From Candidatus Caldarchaeum sp. (GTDB lineage Archaea > Thermoproteota > Nitrososphaeria_A > Caldarchaeales > Caldarchaeaceae): DNA of 10,956 nucleotides. The translations under genes were made by a program, and so were the position numbers. This document shows, piece by piece, positions 1 to 6,640 of the stretch; the stretch's first letter is position 1; every line of letters begins with the position of its first letter. The stretch spans positions 1 through 10,956 of the forward strand of contig JANWZU010000153.1 in the NCBI GenBank assembly GCA_025054795.1, given 5' to 3'. Below the pieces are notes generated by a model. That model saw only the letters and a list, made by a program, of their open reading frames with translations, made no database searches and was not told the DNA's origin.

Positions 1-590
1 TCACAGGAGGATGGCAGGGAATCTCAGTCGCCTTTGGTGAGATGCATCTGCCTGCTTTCTACGGCCTTTTCACGATAGCTGCTGCAGCCGTGGTTTCCAG
101 CTACTTGATTTCGAGGTCTAGATTCGGGCTTGCCTTGAAGACGATGAGGGAGAGCGAGGATGCAGCTGAGATGCTCGGCCTAAACACGTACACCATGAAG
201 CTGAGGGCGTTGGCTATCAGTTCGGTGTTTCCAGCCTTGACCGGCCCCCTATACGTTCTGTACAACAGCTACGTCAACCCGGACACGGTGTTCGGCTTGA
301 AGAACATCTTCGCACCAGCCACCATGGCCCTCTTCGGAGGCTCGGGAACAGTCATAGGCCCGCTGGTCGGAGCGGTAATGATCACCACAGCGTTCGAAAT
401 ACTGTTCACCACACAGCTGCCTGTAAGGCTGACCGTAATCGGCGCCATACTGCTGGCGGTTGGGCTCTTCATGCCTCGGGGCTTAGTCGGCCTAATCCCA
501 ACCATAAGGAGGAAAGCGAACTCGTTCAACATCAGAGCAGGCGGCTTGTCCGCACCGCCTGCAACAGGAGGGCCGGTTAGGCAAAAATAG
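1..590 (+). CDS. livM: Branched-chain amino acid/amide ABC transporter permease, LivM type (5' partial)
   Basis: This is the C-terminal part of a membrane permease of the LivM family, which with LivH forms the channel of ABC importers for branched-chain amino acids, amides or urea-like solutes. The reading frame is open from base 3 (first residues TGGWQGISVAFG), so the ATG at 42 is an internal Met and the gene begins left of the window. TGG-QGI near a transmembrane turn is a LivM hallmark. The stretch RESEDAAEMLGLNTYTMK is the EAA-like cytoplasmic coupling loop that docks on the LivG/LivF ATPases. It is followed by the family's helix-rich end, with FGGSGTVIGPLVGA and a closing MPRGLVGLI. A basic, Gly/Pro-rich cytoplasmic tail ends at TAG 588-590. 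The other transporter subunits must lie upstream. The family call is strong; the substrate cannot be read from this sequence. Confidence 0.9.
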   Translation, partial: TGGWQGISVAFGEMHLPAFYGLFTIAAAAVVSSYLISRSRFGLALKTMRESEDAAEMLGLNTYTMKLRALAISSVFPALTGPLYVLYNSYVNPDTVFGLKNIFAPATMALFGGSGTVIGPLVGAVMITTAFEILFTTQLPVRLTVIGAILLAVGLFMPRGLVGLIPTIRRKANSFNIRAGGLSAPPATGGPVRQK

Positions 591-598
591 TTTATATG
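591..598 (+). promoter_or_regulatory. TATA box for the molybdenum hydroxylase gene
   Basis: TTTATATG directly follows the livM stop codon. Its centre is about 27 bases before the ATG at 622, the distance at which archaeal TATA boxes set the transcription start. This implies an essentially leaderless mRNA starting at or next to ATG 622. It also implies that the gene is not simply read through from livM. Confidence 0.6.
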
Positions 599-621
599 GT
601 TTCAGGAAGTTTGCTGAGACC

Positions 622-2961
622 ATGCAAGTGCTGTGGGAGGCTGAGGCGAGAAAGGCTGTAGGTAAGCCTCTCAAACGGTTTGAAGACCTGCGTTTGATCA
701 CTGGAAGGTCATCTTTTCTGGACGACCTACATCCGCCTAACTTATTGCATGCTGTTTTCGTCAGAAGCTCCTATCCGCACGCCAGAATAAAGAAGATAGA
801 CTTGTCGAAAGTGCGGCACGACAGGTCCGTCAAAGCTGTTCTCACCGGCAGAGAAGTGGCCAGTCTCTCCAAACCTGTCCCAATAATATGGTATCTGCCG
901 GGAATGCGGGTGCCTCTTCACTATGCTCTGGCGCACAGCGAGGTGAATCACGTAGGCGAGGCTGTAGTGGCCCTAGCTGCTGAAGACAGATACTCTGCTG
1001 AGGATGCGGCGGAGCTTGTTGAAGTTGAGTATGAGCTGCTGAAGCCGATGACCGATGCTGAGGAGGCGATGCGCAGCGACGCCCCTCTGGTTCACGAGGA
1101 TTTGCCTGACAACCTCTGCTACAGGTACACGCTCAAGGGAGGAGAGCCTGAAACAGTTCTCGAGTCCTCTGAGGTGGTTTTGAGCGAGGAGTTTAGAATC
1201 CAGCGTATGGCGGCCTCGCCGATCGAGGCTCGTGGTGTGATGGCTTCGTACAACCCCTCCTCCGACATGCTGACCGTCTGGTCAAGCACCCAGTTCCCGC
1301 ATATGCTCAAAACATGGCTTGCTAACGTTCTCGGCCATCGGGAGAGCCGCCTACGTGTAGTTGCGCCGGACGTCGGCGGAGCCTTCGGAGTGAAGGGCGA
1401 GATATTTCCAGAGGAGATTGTTGTGCCCCTGCTGTCTATGAAGACGGGCAGGCCTGTCAAGTGGGTTTCTACAAGAAGAGAGGATTTTCTCTCATCCACA
1501 CATGCAAGGGACATAAGGGCACGTGTGGATGCTGGTTTCACCAAATCAGGCGTCCTAAACGCCCTGCACGTGAAAATAACAGCAGATTTTGGAGCTTATT
1601 TGCACGTCTTCACGGCAGGCGGGCCTTTCATCACAGCCCACTCCATCCCGGGGCCGTACAAATGCGACCACGTAAGAGTCGATGTATCGGCTGTCTTCAC
1701 CAACAAGGTTCCTGTAAGCGCATACAGGGGGTTCGGCCAGCCTGAGGCTGCGTTCATCATGGAGCGGCTTATGGACATAGCTGCCGACGAGCTTGGCTTA
1801 GACCCTGCTGAAATCAGGTTCCGAAACCTGCTCCAGCCTTCGGACATGCCGTACAAAGCGTCCACGGGAGTGAGGTACGACAGCGGCGACTACCCGGCTG
1901 TGCTGAGGAAGGCCCTGCAGACAATCGGATACAACGGCCGTGTTCAACATGCAGGTGGGCGGAGGCTGGGCTTCGGCATATCATTCTACACCGAGACCAC
2001 GGGCTTCGCTCCTTCAAGACTGTTTCATGAGGATGGCCTTCTGATGGGGGGCTACGAAAGCGCTAGAGTGGTGGTGACGCCTTCGGGCACGGTTGAGGTT
2101 ACGGTTGGTGCTTCTCCTCATGGTCAGGGGCTTGCTACATGTCTGGCTCAGGTGTGCTCCGACATCCTAGGGGTTAATCCCGAGGACGTTTCGGTTATGC
2201 ACGGGGACACGGCGACAACGCCTTACGGACACGGAACGTTCGGCAGCAGAAGCCTCGTGGTTGCAGGTAATGCTGTTGCCCGGGCTGCCACTACGGTTAA
2301 GGAGAAGATGTTATCAATCGCCTCCCACCTCCTCGGCTGCGACAGGAAAGACCTGCAGATTAGAGAGCAGCAAATCGTCTGCAAGGGCTGTGGAAAAAAG
2401 ATGCCCTTTAGTGAGGCTGCGAGGATGGCGTACCTAGCTTACAACCTACCGCCGGGCATGGAGCCGGGGCTGGAGTCAACGGTTTACAACGACCCCGCCG
2501 GCCTCCCAAAGTCTTACGGCGCCCATGTGTGTTTGGTTGAGCTCGACCCGTCTACAGCCGAATGGAAGATACTGCGGTACGTGGTCGTGCACGATGCAGG
2601 CGTGTTGGTCAACCCTCTCATCGCCGAGGGGCAGATACATGGAGGAACTCTTCAGGGACTGGCTCAAGCCACTTTGGAGGAGATAGTTTACGACAGAGAC
2701 GGAAACCTCCTGACAACATCTTTCATGGATTACCTCCTCCCCTCAGCTGTGGAAGCACCTAACATCGAGTCCCATCACCACGAGACACCGTCGCCGCTGA
2801 ACATATTAGGCGTCAAGGGCTTGGGTGAAGCAGGTACGATAGTAGGGCCTGCGGCTGTCGTCAACGCTCTGTGCAACGCTGCAGGCGCCAAGTTCAACGC
2901 CACACCCGTCAGCCACGAGACCCTGTTAGCCCATCTACAGAACAGAAGGCCACACTCCTGA
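622..2961 (+). CDS. Xanthine dehydrogenase/CO dehydrogenase-family molybdopterin-binding large subunit
   Basis: This is the catalytic subunit of a molybdenum hydroxylase, the family of xanthine dehydrogenases, aldehyde oxidoreductases and CoxL. It oxidises a C-H group (or CO) at a molybdopterin-cytosine-dinucleotide centre and passes electrons to [2Fe-2S] and FAD subunits. The 779 residues are normal length. The N-terminal a/b hammerhead domain starts around RFEDLRLITGRSSFLDD. Cofactor and active-site motifs follow in family order: STQFPH (222-227), GGAFGVK (252-258), AYRGFGQPE (367-375), GQGLAT (501-506) and GLGEAGT, with the presumed catalytic base Glu736. The active-site loop AYRGFGQ is not the AYxCSFR of form I CO dehydrogenase and differs from form II AYRGAGR. 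An aldehyde, purine or other heterocycle substrate is therefore more likely than CO. A CxxC (Cys587/Cys590) is unusual. Small and medium subunit genes are absent downstream. ATG 622 was chosen from the TATA spacing. Family certain, substrate unknown. Confidence 0.93.
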   Translation: MQVLWEAEARKAVGKPLKRFEDLRLITGRSSFLDDLHPPNLLHAVFVRSSYPHARIKKIDLSKVRHDRSVKAVLTGREVASLSKPVPIIWYLPGMRVPLHYALAHSEVNHVGEAVVALAAEDRYSAEDAAELVEVEYELLKPMTDAEEAMRSDAPLVHEDLPDNLCYRYTLKGGEPETVLESSEVVLSEEFRIQRMAASPIEARGVMASYNPSSDMLTVWSSTQFPHMLKTWLANVLGHRESRLRVVAPDVGGAFGVKGEIFPEEIVVPLLSMKTGRPVKWVSTRREDFLSSTHARDIRARVDAGFTKSGVLNALHVKITADFGAYLHVFTAGGPFITAHSIPGPYKCDHVRVDVSAVFTNKVPVSAYRGFGQPEAAFIMERLMDIAADELGLDPAEIRFRNLLQPSDMPYKASTGVRYDSGDYPAVLRKALQTIGYNGRVQHAGGRRLGFGISFYTETTGFAPSRLFHEDGLLMGGYESARVVVTPSGTVEVTVGASPHGQGLATCLAQVCSDILGVNPEDVSVMHGDTATTPYGHGTFGSRSLVVAGNAVARAATTVKEKMLSIASHLLGCDRKDLQIREQQIVCKGCGKKMPFSEAARMAYLAYNLPPGMEPGLESTVYNDPAGLPKSYGAHVCLVELDPSTAEWKILRYVVVHDAGVLVNPLIAEGQIHGGTLQGLAQATLEEIVYDRDGNLLTTSFMDYLLPSAVEAPNIESHHHETPSPLNILGVKGLGEAGTIVGPAAVVNALCNAAGAKFNATPVSHETLLAHLQNRRPHS

Positions 2962-3016
2962 GGGTAGCTGTGGCTCGGTAGACAATCAGGTTTTGCGGGA
3001 AGGGGGGATGACATCG

Positions 3017-3604
3017 CTACGAACGGAGAACAGCAGCTGCTTGTTTTCCCGTCGACATCCTGCGGCTGACCATGTAGAGGTTTAACGTGAGGAGAAGGGC
3101 TGAGAGGGCGGTGAAAATTCTGCCGTAGTCTTGGAGGAAGGATAGCATCGAGAGGCTTGCTCCCGAAGCCAGAAGAAGGCTGAAAACCAAGCCGCTGCCG
3201 CAGCATGAGAAGAAGGAGAACAGCGCTGGAACAGCCGCCATCCACGAGACATGTATGTTCTTGACAGGTTTACATGCGCCGTATCTGCTGACGTAGGCTG
3301 CCGCAGCCGTGTTCATCCAGATTAACGCAGTCAAAACAGCTAGAGACGTGAGCGCCTCGGGGTTTATGGACAGCACCCACCTGTTGCTTAGGTAAACCGT
3401 CAGCCAAGGCACTTGGCCGAACGGCCCGTCGAAAACCACGTCGGCTGAAGGTGTTGGGATGCTGGGTGGAAGCTCGTAGGGCAGCTGGAATACGATTCCA
3501 ACCGCTAACAGGTAGACGGCGGCAAACAACGCCGCTGCAAAAGTTGACACAACCTTCACTTCACGAGAGCTGAGGACAAGTCTGAGAAACTGCGGAAAAC
3601 CCAC
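3017..3604 (-). CDS. Multi-pass membrane protein with a Cys-Cys-Gly transmembrane motif, function unknown
   Basis: I do not recognise a named family. The 195 residues show four likely transmembrane helices, at about 18-40, 82-104, 121-147 and 163-180. An extracytoplasmic-looking, Pro-rich loop (41-80) lies between the first two. Helix 3 carries FFSCCGSG (131-138) with adjacent Cys134 and Cys135, and another Cys sits at 111 just before it. Paired cysteines at a membrane segment are reminiscent of heavy-metal transporters (MerT-like) or thiol-redox membrane proteins, but that is only an analogy. The tail is basic (RRMSTGKQ), suggesting it is cytoplasmic. The start codon is GTG at 3604, about 26 bases from a TATA-like box, with no room for a leader. 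It is divergent from hom and converges on the molybdenum hydroxylase across a 55-base gap that shows nothing notable. It is a real gene by composition and promoter; its role is unknown. Confidence 0.75.
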   Translation of the reverse strand: MGFPQFLRLVLSSREVKVVSTFAAALFAAVYLLAVGIVFQLPYELPPSIPTPSADVVFDGPFGQVPWLTVYLSNRWVLSINPEALTSLAVLTALIWMNTAAAAYVSRYGACKPVKNIHVSWMAAVPALFSFFSCCGSGLVFSLLLASGASLSMLSFLQDYGRIFTALSALLLTLNLYMVSRRMSTGKQAAAVLRS

Positions 3605-3626
3605 AGACGGATGATGTGCGCTGAGG

Positions 3627-3634
3627 TATTTTAA
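3627..3634. promoter_or_regulatory. Possible shared bidirectional TATA element between the membrane-protein gene and hom
   Basis: TATTTTAA reads as TTAAAATA on the other strand. Its centre is about 28 bases from the TTG start of hom on the + strand and about 26 bases from the GTG start of the membrane protein on the - strand. The whole intergenic region is 54 bases, and I see no second AT-rich box. A purine-rich BRE-like stretch (AGGAAG) precedes the box on the - strand; GAGG precedes it on the + strand. Two divergent, nearly leaderless transcripts may therefore use one TBP site. Confidence 0.5.
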
Positions 3635-3658
3635 CTTCCTCGGTCTGGGCTTACTGGT

Positions 3659-4684
3659 TTGAGGGTGGCTTTAGCGGGCCTCGGCGTAGTAGGCCAGAGC
3701 TTCCTAGAGCTTATTAACCTCAACAGAAGCGAGCTGCTGAGCCGCTACGGCCTAGGAATCCGTATAGTGGTTGCAGCCGACAGGTCGGGGGCTGTGTACA
3801 AGCCCTCTGGAATAAGGCCGGAGGAGCTTCTGGAGGCCAAGCGTAAGACCGGGCTCCGTCAACTGCCGGGCGGAACCTACATGGATAACGTTGTGGACGC
3901 GCTCGGTGAAGCGGAGGCCGACGTCCTCGTGGACGCAACGCCGACGAACATCGTTGACGGCGAGCCGAGCTACAGCTTGATCAGGCAGGCTGTGCTCAAC
4001 AGGATGGATGTCGTCACGGTTAGCAAGGGGGCCCTAGCCCTCTACATGCCTGCCTTGAAGGAGAGCGCATCCCACAGAGGCGTCCATCTGAGGTTCAGCG
4101 GCACAGTCGGCGGAGGCATGCCTGTGCTGGCTTTCGCACGGGAGTGCAGCAGAGCCGACAGAGTTGAGGCCATCGAAGGTATTCTCAACGGCACGACCAA
4201 CTACATCTTAACTAGGATGGAGGAGGATGGGTTCGATTTCCACCAGGCCTTGAAAGAAGCTCAGCGTCTAGGCTACGCTGAAGCCGACCCGACGCTTGAC
4301 GTGAAGGGTCTTGACACGGCCTGTAAAATAACGATTTTGGCCAACGAGGTTCTAGGTATGAGGGCCACGGTCCACGACGTCAAGGTTGAGGGGGTTGAAG
4401 GGGTTTCGGTAAAAGAGGTAAATAGCGCTCGGTCGGCGGGGAAGGTGGTGAGGCTTGTGGCCGTAGCAGGCGGCGGTAAGCTGGAAGTGGGCCCTAGAAC
4501 GCTGGACGCCAGAGACCCTCTCGCAGTCAAGCTTGCCATGAACGCCGTGAGGTTTAAAACCACTTTCTCGGGAAGCCACGTCATATCGGGCAAGGGAGCT
4601 GGAGGAGTAGAGACAGCCACAGCCATAATAAGAGACCTTGTCTCGATAAAGATGCTTAGGACGGAGGCTGGTGAAAGAGCTTGA
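3659..4684 (+). CDS. hom: Homoserine dehydrogenase
   Basis: This enzyme reduces aspartate semialdehyde to homoserine with NAD(P)H, the branch toward threonine and methionine. At 341 residues it is the compact archaeal form without a C-terminal ACT domain, so it lacks the usual threonine-feedback module. The N-terminal Rossmann motif is GLGVVG (7-12). Catalytic-domain motifs are VTVSKG with Lys123, EGILNGTTNY (173-182), and GYAEADPTLDVKGLDTACK with Glu208, Asp214, Asp219 and Lys223, the residues used for substrate binding and hydride transfer in characterised enzymes. The start is TTG at 3659, placed by the TATA spacing and by the immediate onset of the Rossmann strand; GTG at 3665 is a weaker alternative. 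Its stop overlaps the start of the aspartate kinase gene by four bases, so it leads a biosynthetic operon. Confidence 0.95.
   Translation: MRVALAGLGVVGQSFLELINLNRSELLSRYGLGIRIVVAADRSGAVYKPSGIRPEELLEAKRKTGLRQLPGGTYMDNVVDALGEAEADVLVDATPTNIVDGEPSYSLIRQAVLNRMDVVTVSKGALALYMPALKESASHRGVHLRFSGTVGGGMPVLAFARECSRADRVEAIEGILNGTTNYILTRMEEDGFDFHQALKEAQRLGYAEADPTLDVKGLDTACKITILANEVLGMRATVHDVKVEGVEGVSVKEVNSARSAGKVVRLVAVAGGGKLEVGPRTLDARDPLAVKLAMNAVRFKTTFSGSHVISGKGAGGVETATAIIRDLVSIKMLRTEAGERA
4670..4674 (+). promoter_or_regulatory. Shine-Dalgarno site supporting the TTG start of aspartate kinase
   Basis: GGTGA, preceded by GGAGG at 4663-4667, lies six bases before TTG 4681 inside the end of hom. This internal cistron has the Shine-Dalgarno sequence that the leaderless first cistron lacks, supporting TTG 4681 over the downstream GTG 4690 and ATG 4693. 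Confidence 0.55.
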
Positions 4685-6093
4685 AGATTGTGATGAAATT
4701 CGGAGGCTCCTCGCTAGCGTCAGCAGACCTGATTAAAAACGCCGCCAGCATCGTCAAGAAGCACGCATCAGAACATGAAATAGTTGTCGTCTGCTCGGCC
4801 TCAGGCGACACAACAGACGACCTGCTCTCGCTTGTTGAGACAGCAAGGCGAGGACGGTCAGAGGAGGTTGAGAAGAAGCTGTCGCAGCTCGAGCAGCATC
4901 ACCTAAACCTTTTGGAGGCGATTGCAGACGACCGTGTCCGGGAGGAGACAGGTGAGACGCTGAAGCAGTGGCTCAGAGAGCTTAGGAGGGCGACGCTTGG
5001 AATTCTTTATCTGCGTGAGGTGACTCCCAGAAGCACCGACTACGTCTTGTCTTTCGGAGAGCGGTTCTCAACCCTCGTGATGGCGGGCGCCCTTACCTCG
5101 ATGGGGCTGAAGGCTCAGTACCTCGACGGCGGAGAGGCCGGAATAGTCACTGACTCGAACTTCGGCGAAGCCACGCCGTTGACCGAGGTGACAAGGCTCA
5201 ACGTCAAGCGGAGAGTGGGCCGGATGCTCGACGAAGGCGTCACACCTGTCATAACAGGGTTCATAGCGACCAACGAGGAGGGTGTGACAACCACGCTGGG
5301 CAGAGGAGGCTCCGACTACACCGCAACAATTCTGGCCAGCAGCCTGCCGGCTGACGAGGTTTGGCTCTGGACCGACGTCGACGGGTTGATGACAGCCAAC
5401 CCACGGCTTGTTCAAGACAGCATGGTGCTTAGGATGATTTCATACAACGAAGCTATTGAGATGGCTTTGTTCGGCGCCAAAGGCCTTCATCCAAGGGCCC
5501 TCGAACCCGCCATGCTCTCAAAAATACCTGTGAAGATAAAGAACACTTTCAACCCGGCTGCCGAGGGCACTCTGATAACGGACACGTCGGAGAAATCCGA
5601 CAAACCTGTGAAAGCCGTCCTGCTGGTCAACAACACAGCCATGCTGACCGTGAAGGGCCCCAGCATGGTTGGAGAGCCCGGCACAGCAGCCCGAATACTC
5701 GACACACTCTACAAAGCCGGAGTCAACGTCATGATGATATCCCAGAGCATCTCCGAATCCAGCATATCGCTGATAATCAGACGCAGCCACCTGAACAAAG
5801 CCGTGACAGCGATTGAGAAAGCCCTGCTGGGCACACGGATAGTTGCGTCCGTCGAGCCTGAGGACGATGTAGTTGTGGTGGCTGTGGTGGGCGAGGGCAT
5901 GAAGGGCACGCCGGGAGTTGCTAGCCGTGTCTTCGGAGCCGTGGCTTCCAAGGGAATCAACATCAGGATGATTGCGCAGGGAAGCTCGGAGCTTAACATA
6001 AGCTTCGTCGTCAAAGAGTCCGACGGAGTTGAAGCTGTCAGAACGATTCACAGCGAATACGGCCTCGGAAGAAACGGTGAGGGCCGGAGATGA
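4681..6093 (+). CDS. lysC: Aspartate kinase with two C-terminal ACT domains
   Basis: Phosphorylates aspartate to aspartyl-4-phosphate, the first step of the aspartate family (lysine, threonine, methionine). The 470 residues match monofunctional aspartokinases. The kinase domain shows KFGGSS (6-11), a RSTDYVLSFGE block with Ser118, Thr119, Asp120 and Glu127, TTLGRGGSDYTA (204-215) and WTDVDG. Two ACT repeats follow, at about 313-378 and 397-460, each with the expected strand plus Pro-Gly turn (GEPGTAARI and GTPGVASRV). Allosteric feedback by an end-product amino acid is therefore likely; which one is not readable. The TTG start overlaps the hom stop as TTGA, which implies translational coupling. 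The hom-ask pair is the split, reversed-order counterpart of bacterial ThrA (kinase-dehydrogenase) fusions. The gene could equally be labelled ask. Confidence 0.95.
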   Translation: MKIVMKFGGSSLASADLIKNAASIVKKHASEHEIVVVCSASGDTTDDLLSLVETARRGRSEEVEKKLSQLEQHHLNLLEAIADDRVREETGETLKQWLRELRRATLGILYLREVTPRSTDYVLSFGERFSTLVMAGALTSMGLKAQYLDGGEAGIVTDSNFGEATPLTEVTRLNVKRRVGRMLDEGVTPVITGFIATNEEGVTTTLGRGGSDYTATILASSLPADEVWLWTDVDGLMTANPRLVQDSMVLRMISYNEAIEMALFGAKGLHPRALEPAMLSKIPVKIKNTFNPAAEGTLITDTSEKSDKPVKAVLLVNNTAMLTVKGPSMVGEPGTAARILDTLYKAGVNVMMISQSISESSISLIIRRSHLNKAVTAIEKALLGTRIVASVEPEDDVVVVAVVGEGMKGTPGVASRVFGAVASKGINIRMIAQGSSELNISFVVKESDGVEAVRTIHSEYGLGRNGEGRR

Positions 6094-6097
6094 TGGG

Positions 6098-6640
6098 TTG
6101 AAGAAGTCTGAGGAAGAACAGCTCCTAGAGTCGCTCGCCAAAATAGACTCGTACAAACAGGTTTTCGACACATACTCAAACTACGAAAACAGGGTTTTAC
6201 CCGGAACGATAACAGCTCTAGGCGAAGTAGACCCAGAAGAAGTTAAGACGCTTCCCGGGAAGAACATCCTCCTCGTCGGCGTTCAGCGGGAGAGTTTTCA
6301 GCAGCTTTGGAGCGGCTTCAGAGAATCAGCTTCATTCATCCTTCTAACACCTCTGGCCAGCGACGAATACGACCTCTGGGTCATAGCGGTTCCCATGCAC
6401 GGCCTTCGACGGGTAACGTGGATAGTTTTTCCGATAACGGAGGCTGACCTTAGGGAGATAAGCAAGGAGCCTAGGTTCTCTGTGGTGATCGTTCCTGTCG
6501 GCAGGATGGACTTCGACGAGCTTACCGACCGTGTGGAACACGTCATAGAGCAGCTTGGTCAGGGCGCTTCCTTCCCCTCGGAGAACGGCATAATCCTGCT
6601 GGTTGACTTGTCAACCGTGTTCCAAGACCGAGGGCCCTAA
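6098..6640 (+). CDS. Hypothetical protein, third cistron of the hom-ask operon
   Basis: I do not recognise this protein. From TTG 6098 it has 180 residues: a charged helical N-terminus (KKSEEEQLLESLAKIDSYKQ), then alternating hydrophobic strands and amphipathic helices. Strand-like segments are NILLVGV, SFILLTPL, DLWVIAVPM, VTWIVFPI, FSVVIVPVG and GIILLVDLS, suggesting a soluble a/b fold. There is no signal peptide, membrane helix or Cys cluster. The frame stays open upstream: TTG 6029 would overlap aspartate kinase by 65 bases, and GTG 6077 is also possible. I prefer TTG 6098, four bases after the kinase stop, because GGAG sits at 6086-6089 with good spacing and the operon already uses TTGAAG as a start. 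Same strand and tight spacing imply co-transcription with amino acid biosynthesis genes. Its 3' end overlaps gapN by four bases. Confidence 0.7.
   Translation: MKKSEEEQLLESLAKIDSYKQVFDTYSNYENRVLPGTITALGEVDPEEVKTLPGKNILLVGVQRESFQQLWSGFRESASFILLTPLASDEYDLWVIAVPMHGLRRVTWIVFPITEADLREISKEPRFSVVIVPVGRMDFDELTDRVEHVIEQLGQGASFPSENGIILLVDLSTVFQDRGP

Noticed and set aside
1119..1544. 141-codon - strand frame inside the hydroxylase gene
   Set aside because: It is antisense to conserved active-site motifs and has no independent evidence.
622..2961. Annotation as aerobic carbon monoxide dehydrogenase (coxL)
   Set aside because: The AYRGFGQ loop lacks the Cys of form I CoxL and differs from form II. Without partner genes a CO role cannot be supported.
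2775..3245. 156-codon open frame on the - strand spanning the end of the hydroxylase and the membrane-protein gene
   Set aside because: It overlaps both better-supported genes in other frames. Its translation is low-complexity Pro/Ser/Leu-rich, and it has no promoter.
3659..6093. A single fused aspartate kinase-homoserine dehydrogenase
   Set aside because: The order is reversed and the frames differ. A TGA stop at 4682-4684 separates two proteins that overlap by four bases.
5518..6171. 217-codon open frame on the - strand across the aspartate kinase gene
   Set aside because: It lies fully opposite a well-supported kinase gene with conserved ACT domains. Its translation has no recognisable motif, and such shadows are expected in GC-rich coding DNA.
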